Origin: UCB3 sp964415605 | GTDB lineage: Bacteria; Chloroflexota; Anaerolineae; Epilineales; Epilineaceae | NCBI GenBank assembly: GCA_964415605.1 | Contig: CAYQBA010000149.1 | Coordinates: forward strand, 1 to 11,492 | Length of the DNA stretch: 11,492 nt | Direction of reading: 5' to 3' | Shown: piece after piece, positions 1 through 5,184 of the stretch | How positions within the stretch are numbered: the first letter of the stretch is position 1 | Layout of the letters: every line of letters starts with the position of its first letter | Translations under genes and position numbers: made by a program | Notes under the pieces: model-generated | The model's input: only the letters and a program-made list of their open reading frames with translations | Database searches by the model: none | Told to the model about the DNA's origin: nothing

Positions 1-99
1 GGGCGACCGGGGCGGCCGGGGCGACCGGGGCAATCGGGGCGGCCGGGGCGACCGGGGCCGCCGGGGCGACCGGGGCGACCGGGGCAATCGGGGCGACCG
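1..99. repeat. 9-bp G-rich tandem repeat, 11 units
   Basis: Eleven consecutive 9-bp units run from the first base of the window, so the array may extend to the left. Every unit starts GGGC and ends CG. The four variants are gggcgaccg, gggcggccg, gggcaatcg and gggccgccg. Unit junctions create GGGG runs spaced by exactly five bases, so the plus strand has many G4-capable tracts. All three forward frames are open through the array. Frame 3 reads as Gly-Ala-Thr / Gly-Ala-Ala / Gly-Ala-Ile triplets and frame 1 as Gly-Arg-Pro, both collagen-like, so it could be the tail of a collagen-like protein gene (frame 3 stops at 237-239, frame 1 at 133-135). It could equally be a non-coding minisatellite. 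I cannot decide between these from the window. Confidence 0.9.
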
Positions 100-106
100 G
101 GGGGCA

Positions 107-152
107 CCCAGGGCGTTGCCCTGGGCTCAAGTTGAGGCTGCCCCGTTGGGGC
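107..152. repeat. Paired GTT-loop hairpins (dispersed palindromic element-like)
   Basis: Two hairpins lie side by side. The first is CCCAGGGC-GTT-GCCCTGGG at 107-125, a perfect 8-bp stem. The second is GCCCC-GTT-GGGGC at 140-152, a 5-bp stem. Both have the same GTT loop and they are joined by a linker containing AAGTTGAGG (129-137). The sequence resembles, from memory, a short palindromic element scattered through intergenic DNA of several environmental phyla (its shadow translation reads HPGRCPGL or TQGVALG). That resemblance is recalled, not searched. It could also act as a terminator for an upstream gene, although no T-run follows. Confidence 0.5.
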
Positions 153-234
153 GCAACGGCAGGGTTGGGTGCGATGGGCACGGGCTGGATGCGATCGGCC
201 GGCGGACCGGAGGTGCATCCGCGGCCGATCGCGG

Positions 235-247
235 TATAATCGCGGCC
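235..247 (+). promoter_or_regulatory. TATAAT promoter for a leaderless crp/fnr mRNA
   Basis: A consensus -10 hexamer TATAAT sits at 235-240, ending seven bases before the ATG at 248. With normal spacing, transcription would start at or within a base of the A of that ATG. The bases before the ATG (cgcggcc) contain no Shine-Dalgarno sequence, which agrees with a leaderless transcript. The -35 region around 211-217 (aggtgca) is a poor match to TTGACA. A start further upstream, at an alternative TTG at 116, would place this hexamer inside the coding region and is not favoured. Confidence 0.6.
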
Positions 248-970
248 ATGCCTGCCGCGTTCGCGCCGTTGCTGCGGCCCATCGACCTGTTTCACGGGCT
301 GGATGACGACGTCCTGGCCGCTGTCATGGCCGCCAGCCGCCGGGTCGCGTGCCAGGCGGGTGGGTTCCTGTTCCACCAGGGCGCGCCGGCGGCCACGTTC
401 TACATCCTCATCAGCGGCCGGGTGCGGCTCTCGCACGTCACCGCCGAGGGGCACCAGGTGGTGATGCGCTTCTTCAACGCCGGCGATGCCATCGGGATCG
501 TCGCCGTGCTGGCCCAGGCGCGCTACCCTGCCTCGGCCGAGGTCATCGAGGACGCCGACGCGCTCGCGTGGGACGGCCCCGCGTTCAATACCCTGATGGA
601 GCAGCACCCCGCGCTGTCGTACAACGGCCTGAAGCTCGTGGCGCACCGCATGGGCGAATACCAGGACCGTGTGCGGGAGCTGTCGACGGAGCGCGTGGAG
701 CGCCGCATCGCCCGCACGCTCCTGCGCTTGGTGTCGCAGTCCGGCCGGCGGACCGAGGCCGGCATCGTCATCGACATCCCGCTGTCGCGCCAGGACCTCG
801 CCGAGATGACCGGCACCACGCTCTACACGGTCAGCCGCACGCTCACCGCGTGGGAGGAGATCGGCATCGTCCGGAGCGCCCGCAAGCGCGTCACGGTCAC
901 CGATCCGCATCGGCTGGTGGTGATCGCGGAAGACCTCCCGGGCGCTCCGGACCGCGAACCAGGCACCTGA
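248..970 (+). CDS. Crp/Fnr-family transcriptional regulator
   Basis: A 240-residue protein with the two-domain Crp/Fnr layout. Residues about 12-130 form the cyclic-nucleotide-type beta-roll effector domain (GFLFHQGAPAATFYILISG, then a GDAIGIVAV turn). A dimerisation helix spans about 128-150, and a C-terminal winged helix-turn-helix spans about 150-220, with the HTH at 179-206. The only cysteine is C35, so there is no FNR-type iron-sulfur cluster. The cAMP-contact Arg-Ser pair of true CRP is not evident. In the recognition helix the FNR E-x-x-S-R pattern is replaced by Y193-T-V-S196-R197, so the usual glutamate is a tyrosine. The gene lies just upstream of the nos operon, which has a Crp/Fnr-type dyad at its promoter, so control of nos by a nitrogen-oxide or oxygen signal is likely. 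The effector is unknown. ATG 248 is chosen because it starts the domain and fits the TATAAT box. Confidence 0.9.
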   Translation: MPAAFAPLLRPIDLFHGLDDDVLAAVMAASRRVACQAGGFLFHQGAPAATFYILISGRVRLSHVTAEGHQVVMRFFNAGDAIGIVAVLAQARYPASAEVIEDADALAWDGPAFNTLMEQHPALSYNGLKLVAHRMGEYQDRVRELSTERVERRIARTLLRLVSQSGRRTEAGIVIDIPLSRQDLAEMTGTTLYTVSRTLTAWEEIGIVRSARKRVTVTDPHRLVVIAEDLPGAPDREPGT

Positions 971-1194
971 GCCGGGGGGACGCGGCGACATCGACCAAGC
1001 GTCCTGTTGCCTCGACCGCGGACGGAGCGATCCGTTGCCTGCCCACTCCGGCCTTAAGGGCGGACGGCTGGGGCAAAGAGGGTGACGCCGCCGCGGGGCC
1101 GCCCTTGAGCCACTCCGGCGCCGGCGCACGGACCCAAGGGCCGTGCTGTCCCGCCAGCCCGACGAACCGTGGTTTCCGGCGCGGCGATGCGTGT
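971..1194. other. Non-coding region between convergent genes with several hairpins
   Basis: This 224-bp gap separates the stop of the regulator from the stop of the minus-strand HU-like gene. I see no convincing coding frame. It holds a short hairpin with a GNRA-type loop, ACGGA-GCGA-TCCGT (1022-1035). A longer pairing joins CTTAAGGGCGG (1053-1063) with CCGCCCTTGAG (1099-1109), including one G·T wobble. That stem is bracketed by a direct repeat CCACTCCGGC at 1043-1052 and 1110-1119. A further GCACGG/CCGTGC stem lies at 1126-1146. There is no T-run, so a canonical intrinsic terminator is not evident on either strand. A structured bidirectional 3' region is the simplest reading. Confidence 0.45.
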
Positions 1195-1677
1195 TCAGGT
1201 CGCCCCCGAGCGCGGCAGGGCATCCGCGTCCTGGTGCCCGGCGGCGGCGTCCCCTGCGTGGCCATCGCCGCACGCCTCCTCCAGCACCAGAGGGTCGTCG
1301 GGGTGGTCGCGGTCCCACGCCTGCTGGTAGTCCACGTCGGTCCAGGCCGCGCGGTCGCGGTTGAGGATCTCCCCGGCCAGGCGGCCGGGCCGGTCGAGCG
1401 ACCGGGCCAGCTCGGGGGCAGGGACCAGGACCAGGCGGCGGCGGCCATCGCGGTCGATGGTCGGCCGGAAGCAGCCGATGCCCGGCACGATCACGGGGCG
1501 CCCGCGCCCGGTGAAGTGCTCGACGGCCACGTGCAGGTCCCGAATCGCCGCCTGCACGGCGGCATGGTCCAGCCCCCCGCCGTCCGCCAGCCACCGGGCC
1601 AGCACGGCAGGGTCCACCGCCGGCCCGAGCACCAGCCGCGGGCCGTAGCGCAGGATCGCCTGGATCAGGTGAGCCAT
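1195..1677 (-). CDS. HU/IHF-like DNA-binding domain protein
   Basis: A 160-residue protein. Residues 1-75 follow the HU pattern: an N-terminal helical part (ARWLADGGGLDHAAVQAAI at about 27-45), a helix ending in AVEHF, then the beta-turn GRGRPVIVPGIGCFRP (57-72), equivalent to the G-x-x-V-x-(I/L)-P-G-(I/F)-G-x-F element of HU. The rest differs from HU: a basic strand DRDGRRRLVLVP (75-86), an N-R-D segment, and DYQQAWDRDHPDDP (116-129). I recall a similar layout in uncharacterised Chloroflexota proteins. The tail after 135 is low complexity. The ATG at 1677 has an AGGAG Shine-Dalgarno at 1688-1692 with a 10-nt spacer. The gene is divergent from the nos operon, so it could share its control region. 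Its role, nucleoid or local regulation, is not shown by the sequence. Confidence 0.65.
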   Translation of the reverse strand: MAHLIQAILRYGPRLVLGPAVDPAVLARWLADGGGLDHAAVQAAIRDLHVAVEHFTGRGRPVIVPGIGCFRPTIDRDGRRRLVLVPAPELARSLDRPGRLAGEILNRDRAAWTDVDYQQAWDRDHPDDPLVLEEACGDGHAGDAAAGHQDADALPRSGAT

Positions 1678-1697
1678 CGACGCGCTGCTCCTGCCTG

Positions 1698-1713
1698 GCC
1701 GGCGGCCGCCGGC
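1698..1713. promoter_or_regulatory. 16-bp perfect GC palindrome upstream of the HU-like gene
   Basis: GCCGGCGGCCGCCGGC reads identically on both strands. It lies 21 bp before the start codon of the minus-strand HU-like gene and just beyond its AGGAG site. It could be an operator or a leader hairpin. In DNA this GC-rich, a palindrome alone is weak evidence. Confidence 0.3.
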
Positions 1714-1760
1714 GCGGGCGCGGTCGCCCACTGGCGTGCGCGTGAAGATAACGATCGAGA

Positions 1761-1779
1761 CGCGGCTTTCTTGGCCGCG
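1761..1779. other. Small hairpin in the divergent intergenic region
   Basis: CGCGGC (1761-1766) pairs with GCCGCG (1774-1779) around a T-rich seven-base loop (tttcttg). Nearby, AGATAA at 1746-1751 reads TTATCT on the minus strand and could be a -10 element for the HU-like gene, about 70 bp before its start. No good -35 accompanies it. Both calls are tentative. Confidence 0.25.
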
Positions 1780-1828
1780 TTGGGCGCTGAAAGCCCGCCG
1801 ATCGACCGCCGAACCGCCGCCGGCGGAC

Positions 1829-1842
1829 TTGCGCCAGCGCAA
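1829..1842. promoter_or_regulatory. Crp/Fnr-type operator TTGCG-N4-CGCAA
   Basis: TTGCGCCAGCGCAA is a perfect 5-4-5 dyad with the same length and outer TTG/CAA bases as the FNR/DNR box TTGAT-N4-ATCAA. The inner bases are CG instead of AT. Its centre (1835.5) lies 41.5 bp upstream of the start at about 1877 predicted from the TAAACT element. This is the classic class II activator position for Crp/Fnr proteins. The Crp/Fnr gene at 248-970 is the obvious candidate ligand. Its recognition helix departs from FNR at the glutamate position, which could fit the altered half-site. Binding is inferred, not shown. Confidence 0.6.
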
Positions 1843-1864
1843 CGACGGCCGACCCGGTCCAGGG

Positions 1865-1870
1865 TAAACT
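1865..1870 (+). promoter_or_regulatory. Predicted -10 element of the nos operon promoter
   Basis: TAAACT at 1865-1870 matches TAnnnT and is one of the few AT-rich hexamers in the intergenic region. No -35 hexamer is present at 17-bp spacing (acgacg), as expected for an activator-dependent class II promoter whose operator covers the -35 region. The predicted start at about 1877 gives a leader of roughly 160 nt before the DUF1858 gene. Confidence 0.5.
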
Positions 1871-1882
1871 TCAGTCATCTCT

Positions 1883-1970
1883 TCTCTGCCGCGCCGCCGC
1901 CGGCGAAGCGCAGGGCTGGCCAGACCAGACCAGGCCCGGCACGGTGCCGGCGGCGGTGGCGGGGCAGAGA
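1883..1970 (+). other. Long structured hairpin in the nos operon leader
   Basis: TCTCTGCC (1883-1890) pairs with GGCAGAGA (1963-1970), and the pairing continues inward to 1905/1948. In total 21 of 23 positions pair, with one G·T wobble and mismatches only at 1891/1962 and 1903/1950. Within the apical part, GGGCTGG (1913-1919) can pair with CCAGGCCC (1930-1937) with one bulge. A competing dyad, CCGGCAC-G-GTGCCGG (1936-1950), overlaps the 3' arm. The element lies entirely inside the predicted leader, starting about six bases after the predicted start. It could control elongation, RNA stability or access to the DUF1858 start, or be a small inserted palindromic element. Confidence 0.5.
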
Positions 1971-2037
1971 TCGGAAGGGCCAGGTGAGAAGCATCGGATG
2001 GAACAGCCTTCACGCGAAGACATCGGGCAGCAACGTC

Positions 2038-2295
2038 ATGGAACCCACAGGTCCATCGCTCGACGTGACGGCCGAGACCGCACTGCGGCACTGGCCCCAA
2101 TTGACGGCGTCTTTCGTGCGGCACCGGCTGGGGTGCCTGGGGTGCCCGATGGCGCGCTTCTGCACGCTCCGCGATGTCGCGGCGGCCTACGGGCTGCCCG
2201 TGGCGGCGTGGCAGGACGAGCTCGCGGCGGCCATCGGCACCACGGCGACCGACTCCGAGACCGGCGACCACACGATCATCGATCCGCAAACGTAA
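2038..2295 (+). CDS. DUF1858-domain small Cys-rich protein, first gene of nos operon
   Basis: An 85-residue soluble protein with no signal peptide. Residues about 8-66 match the DUF1858 pattern (the family named for hybrid-cluster-protein-associated redox disulfide proteins): T-A-E-T-A-L-x-x-W-P near the start, then G-C33-L-G-C36, a third cysteine C42, and a helix ending DELAAAIG. The C-x-x-C in a small alpha-helical domain suggests a thiol redox or metal-binding role. The cytoplasmic location is inferred from the absence of a leader. The stop lies 21 bp before the nosZ ATG, so the two are almost certainly cotranscribed. ATG 2038 has only a weak upstream GGGCAG. An in-frame GTG at 1984 with GGAAGG before it is an alternative that would add 18 residues lacking domain similarity. 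Its role in N2O reduction is unknown. Confidence 0.75.
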   Translation: MEPTGPSLDVTAETALRHWPQLTASFVRHRLGCLGCPMARFCTLRDVAAAYGLPVAAWQDELAAAIGTTATDSETGDHTIIDPQT

Positions 2296-2298
2296 TGT

Positions 2299-2305
2299 AA
2301 GGAGG
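2299..2305 (+). promoter_or_regulatory. Strong ribosome binding site of nosZ
   Basis: AAGGAGG at 2299-2305 is a full anti-Shine-Dalgarno match, 11 nt before the nosZ ATG. It begins four bases after the stop of the DUF1858 gene. It fixes the nosZ start at 2317 and fits the high expression expected for the reductase. Confidence 0.8.
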
Positions 2306-2316
2306 CAGAGGACATC

Positions 2317-4383
2317 ATGAAACGCGCGCTCATGCTCTTGGGCCTGTGCCTGCTGGTGCCGGCGGTCATCTTCGGATGCCGCCGCGGGGACGTGGACACC
2401 AGCGGCCAGCCGAAGGAAGCCGAAGAGGCAACATCCAACGAAGGCGCGGCGCCGGCCGGCGGCGCGGTGGCACTCTCGGGTTCGGCCGAGGAGATCGCCG
2501 CCTCGCGCGGCCTGTCGCCGACCGACATCGAGAACGCCGTCCGGACCTACACGCCGAGCGGCAAGCTCGACGACTACGTCATGTTCGCTTCGGGGGGCCA
2601 CGGCGGCCAGGTTCTGGCCATCGGGATGCCGTCGATGCGGCTGCTCAAGCTCATCGGTGTGTTCACGCCCGAGCCGTGGCAGGGCTACGGCTTCGGGGCC
2701 GAGGCCACGATGAACGTGCTCGACGGCGGCAATACGCCGTCGAAGGCCCTGCGCTGGGCCGACACCCATCACCCGTCGCTCTCCGAGACCAACGGCGAGT
2801 ACGACGGGCAGTACCTGTTCATCGGCGACAAGGCCAACAGCCGCGTGGCGGTCATCGACCTGCGCGACTTCGAGACCAAGCAGCTCGTCAAGAACCCCAT
2901 CGCCGACATCGACCACGGCGGGACGTTCGTGACGCCGAACACCGAATGGGTGGTCGAGGGCGGGCAGTACGCCCAGCCGCTGGGCGGCGGCTACGCCCCG
3001 CTCGAGGAGTACAAGGACAAGTATCGCGGCCACATCACGTTCTGGAAGTTCGACCGTGAGAAGGGCCGCATCGACATCGCCCAGTCGTTTGCCATGGAGA
3101 TGCCGCCATACTGGCAGGATCTGTGCGACGCCGGCAAGCTCGTCAGCGAGGGCTGGATCTTCTGCAACAGCATCAACACCGAGCTGTCGGTGGGCAAGAG
3201 CACGCCCGACGGCGTGAACTTCGAGTCCGGCGCGTCGCAGAACGACATGGACTACATGCACGTCGTGGATCTCGTCAAGGCCGCCGAGGTCGCCAAGGGC
3301 GCCAAGACGACCAAGGTCAACGACTTCACGGTGATCCCGCTGCAAGTGGCCATCGACGAGAAGCTGCTGTGGTTCATCCCCGAGCCCAAGAGCCCGCACG
3401 GCGTCGACATCGCCCCCAAGGGCGAGTACATCGTGGTCGGCGGCAAGCTCGACCAGAACGCCACCGTCTACCACATCCAGAAGATCAAGGACGCCATCGC
3501 CGCCGGCGAATGGGACACCGACCCCTACGGCGTGCCGGTGCTGCCGTTCGACAAGGTTGTCGAGGCACAGGTCGAGCTCGGCCTCGGGCCGCTCCACACG
3601 CAGTTCGACGACAAGGGCTACGCCTACACCAGCCTGTTCCTCGACAGCGCGGTCGCCCGCTGGACCCTGGGCGGCGACTATCGCCAGGACGGCGACGAGC
3701 CGTGGAAGCTGGTGACCAAGACGCCGGTGCAGTACAATGTCGGCCACTTGGCGACGGCCGAGGGCGATACCACGAGCCCCGACGGCAACTACCTCGTCTC
3801 GCTCAACAAGTGGGCGATCGACCGGTTCCAGAACGTCGGGCCACTGCTGCCGCAGAACTTCCAGCTCATCAACATCGCCAACTCCGGCGAGAACATGCCG
3901 GTGGTCTACGACATGCCGGTCGGGGTCGGTGAGCCGCACTACGCCCAGATCATCAAGGCCGACAAGCTGAAGGCCTTCGAGGTCTACCCCGAGGTCGGGT
4001 GGGATCCCGGGACGATGGCGCCAAGCGCCAACGCCACCACCTCGGAAGACCAGGTGCGCGTCGAGCGCGACGGCAACAACGTCGAGGTCTGGGCCACGGC
4101 GATCCGCAGCCACTTCACGCCGGAGCGGATCGAGCTCAAGGAGGGCGACAACGTGACGCTGCACATCACGAACCTCGAGACCCAGCGCGATGCCACGCAC
4201 GGGTTCGCCCTGTCGGCCTACAACATCAACCTGTCGCTCGAGCCCGGCGAGACCGAGACCATCAAGTTCGTGGCCGACGTCCCGGGCGCCCACCCGTACT
4301 ACTGCACCGAGTTCTGCTCGGCGCTCCACCTCGAGATGGTCGGCTACATGTTGGTCGAGCCGGCCCAGGCGGCGGCGCGGTAG
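2317..4383 (+). CDS. nosZ: Nitrous oxide reductase NosZ, clade II, Sec lipoprotein type
   Basis: This 688-residue protein reduces N2O to N2 outside the cytoplasmic membrane. The leader (MKRALMLLGLCLLVPAVIFG, then C21) is a Sec signal with a lipobox-like end, not the twin-arginine leader of clade I. A low-complexity linker runs to about residue 55. The beta-propeller holds seven histidines placed as the CuZ ligands: H151 and H152 (DTHHPSLSET), H200 (DIDHGG), H361 (SPHGVD), H427 (GPLHTQF), H477 (VGHLAT) and H541 (EPHYAQ). The C-terminal cupredoxin domain has the CuA set H628 and C663-x-E-x-C667-x-x-x-H671-x-x-M674. All metal ligands are present and length is normal, so it should be functional. 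F19 before G20-C21 is unusual for a lipobox, so lipidation is likely but not certain. nosB, nosD, nosF, nosY and nosL follow in order. Confidence 0.97.
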   Translation: MKRALMLLGLCLLVPAVIFGCRRGDVDTSGQPKEAEEATSNEGAAPAGGAVALSGSAEEIAASRGLSPTDIENAVRTYTPSGKLDDYVMFASGGHGGQVLAIGMPSMRLLKLIGVFTPEPWQGYGFGAEATMNVLDGGNTPSKALRWADTHHPSLSETNGEYDGQYLFIGDKANSRVAVIDLRDFETKQLVKNPIADIDHGGTFVTPNTEWVVEGGQYAQPLGGGYAPLEEYKDKYRGHITFWKFDREKGRIDIAQSFAMEMPPYWQDLCDAGKLVSEGWIFCNSINTELSVGKSTPDGVNFESGASQNDMDYMHVVDLVKAAEVAKGAKTTKVNDFTVIPLQVAIDEKLLWFIPEPKSPHGVDIAPKGEYIVVGGKLDQNATVYHIQKIKDAIAAGEWDTDPYGVPVLPFDKVVEAQVELGLGPLHTQFDDKGYAYTSLFLDSAVARWTLGGDYRQDGDEPWKLVTKTPVQYNVGHLATAEGDTTSPDGNYLVSLNKWAIDRFQNVGPLLPQNFQLINIANSGENMPVVYDMPVGVGEPHYAQIIKADKLKAFEVYPEVGWDPGTMAPSANATTSEDQVRVERDGNNVEVWATAIRSHFTPERIELKEGDNVTLHITNLETQRDATHGFALSAYNINLSLEPGETETIKFVADVPGAHPYYCTEFCSALHLEMVGYMLVEPAQAAAR

Positions 4384-4418
4384 CCCCGCGGCGACCATCC
4401 TGCTGATAGACCGTCGAC

Positions 4419-4451
4419 CCGGCCGCCCCGCCCCCTGGGCGGGGCGGCCGG
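4419..4451 (+). terminator. 15-bp perfect GC hairpin between nosZ and nosB
   Basis: CCGGCCGCCCCGCCC (4419-4433) pairs perfectly with 4437-4451 around a CCT loop. It starts 36 bp after the nosZ stop and ends 19 bp before the nosB ATG. No T-run follows; the next bases are cacctgaaagg, leading into the nosB Shine-Dalgarno. It is therefore better read as a 3' stabiliser or RNA-processing boundary, or a partial attenuator, that lets nosZ mRNA exceed that of the maturation genes, than as a full terminator. Confidence 0.65.
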
Positions 4452-4470
4452 CACCTGAAAGGAAGGAGCC

Positions 4471-5184
4471 ATGGAGTCCTTGTCACGCGCCGTCGGCGCC
4501 CAACCGCACGACATCCCACACATCCAGGCTGTCGTGCGCCAGCGGGGCTTCGTCCTGTCCACCGTGATGTTCATCGGCGCCGCCGCGTTGATCGTGGCCT
4601 CGATCTTCTTCCCGTACTGGCAGATGCGGCTCAACGCCCCGCAGTACCCCAAGGGCCTGTACCTGACCGTCTACATCGACCACCTGCAGGGCGACATCCG
4701 CGAGATCGACGGCCTCAACCACTACATCGGCATGGCCAAGCTGGCCGACGCAGCACGCATCGAACGCGAGTTGGCGCCGGTGGCCATGGCATCGATCGTC
4801 CTCATGATCATCGGCACCGCATTCATCCACCGCAAGTGGTTCGCCCCGCTGGTGCTGCCCGCGATGTTCATGCCGCTCGTGTTCCTCGGCGACATGTACT
4901 ACTGGCTGCGGCGCTACGGCCAGGGCCTGGACCCGAACGCGGCCCTGTCCAACGCGGTGAAGCCGTTCACCCCCACCCTGCTCGGCCACGGCACCATCGG
5001 CCAGTTCTCGACCGACGCGAAGGTGCTGAGCGGCTTCTGGATGGCGGTCGTCGCCTCGGTGCTGATCAACGTCGGCCTGCACTACCGCCGGCAAGCCCGC
5101 CGCGCCGCCGAGCGCGAGCTGCAGGCCGCCAGCCCGGCGGCCGCGACTGTAGGCCAACCCCCGGCTTCTGCGTTCCACCGATGA
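4471..5184 (+). CDS. nosB: NosB-like membrane protein of clade II nos operons
   Basis: A 237-residue integral membrane protein with four predicted helices at about 27-46, 102-120, 124-142 and 186-204, and a basic C-terminal tail. Between helices 1 and 2 are the motifs FPYWQMRLNAPQYPKGL (47-63) and GDIREIDGLNHYIGM (74-88). I recognise these from the protein encoded directly after nosZ in clade II clusters, called NosB in Wolinella and reported as needed for N2O respiration there. The biochemical role is not established; assembly or electron delivery to NosZ has been considered. A strong Shine-Dalgarno AAGGAAGGAG ends three bases before the ATG, so this start is firm. Its stop overlaps the nosD start in ATGA, indicating translational coupling. 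Confidence 0.85.
   Translation: MESLSRAVGAQPHDIPHIQAVVRQRGFVLSTVMFIGAAALIVASIFFPYWQMRLNAPQYPKGLYLTVYIDHLQGDIREIDGLNHYIGMAKLADAARIERELAPVAMASIVLMIIGTAFIHRKWFAPLVLPAMFMPLVFLGDMYYWLRRYGQGLDPNAALSNAVKPFTPTLLGHGTIGQFSTDAKVLSGFWMAVVASVLINVGLHYRRQARRAAERELQAASPAAATVGQPPASAFHR

Noticed and set aside
1..104. CRISPR array
   Set aside because: Units are 9 bp, contiguous, with no unique spacers.
116..247. 44-residue N-terminal extension of the Crp/Fnr regulator from a TTG codon
   Set aside because: The extension translates repeat and hairpin DNA, and the TATAAT box lies inside it. The family domain starts right after ATG 248.
971..1194. Known riboswitch or tRNA between the convergent genes
   Set aside because: I checked for cloverleaf and T-loop patterns and for cobalamin or TPP-like cores and found none. 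Only generic hairpins are visible.
349..2295. Plus-strand open frame of 648 codons ending in the DUF1858 protein
   Set aside because: The first 563 codons overlap the Crp/Fnr gene in another frame and run antisense to the HU-like gene. Only the last 85 residues from ATG 2038 form a recognisable domain.
1195..4398. Minus-strand open frame of 1067 codons lying antisense to nosZ
   Set aside because: It is a shadow of the high-GC codon pattern of nosZ and DUF1858. Its composition is rich in Arg, Asp, His and Val with no domain pattern. Only the last 160 codons (1195-1677) look like a real protein.
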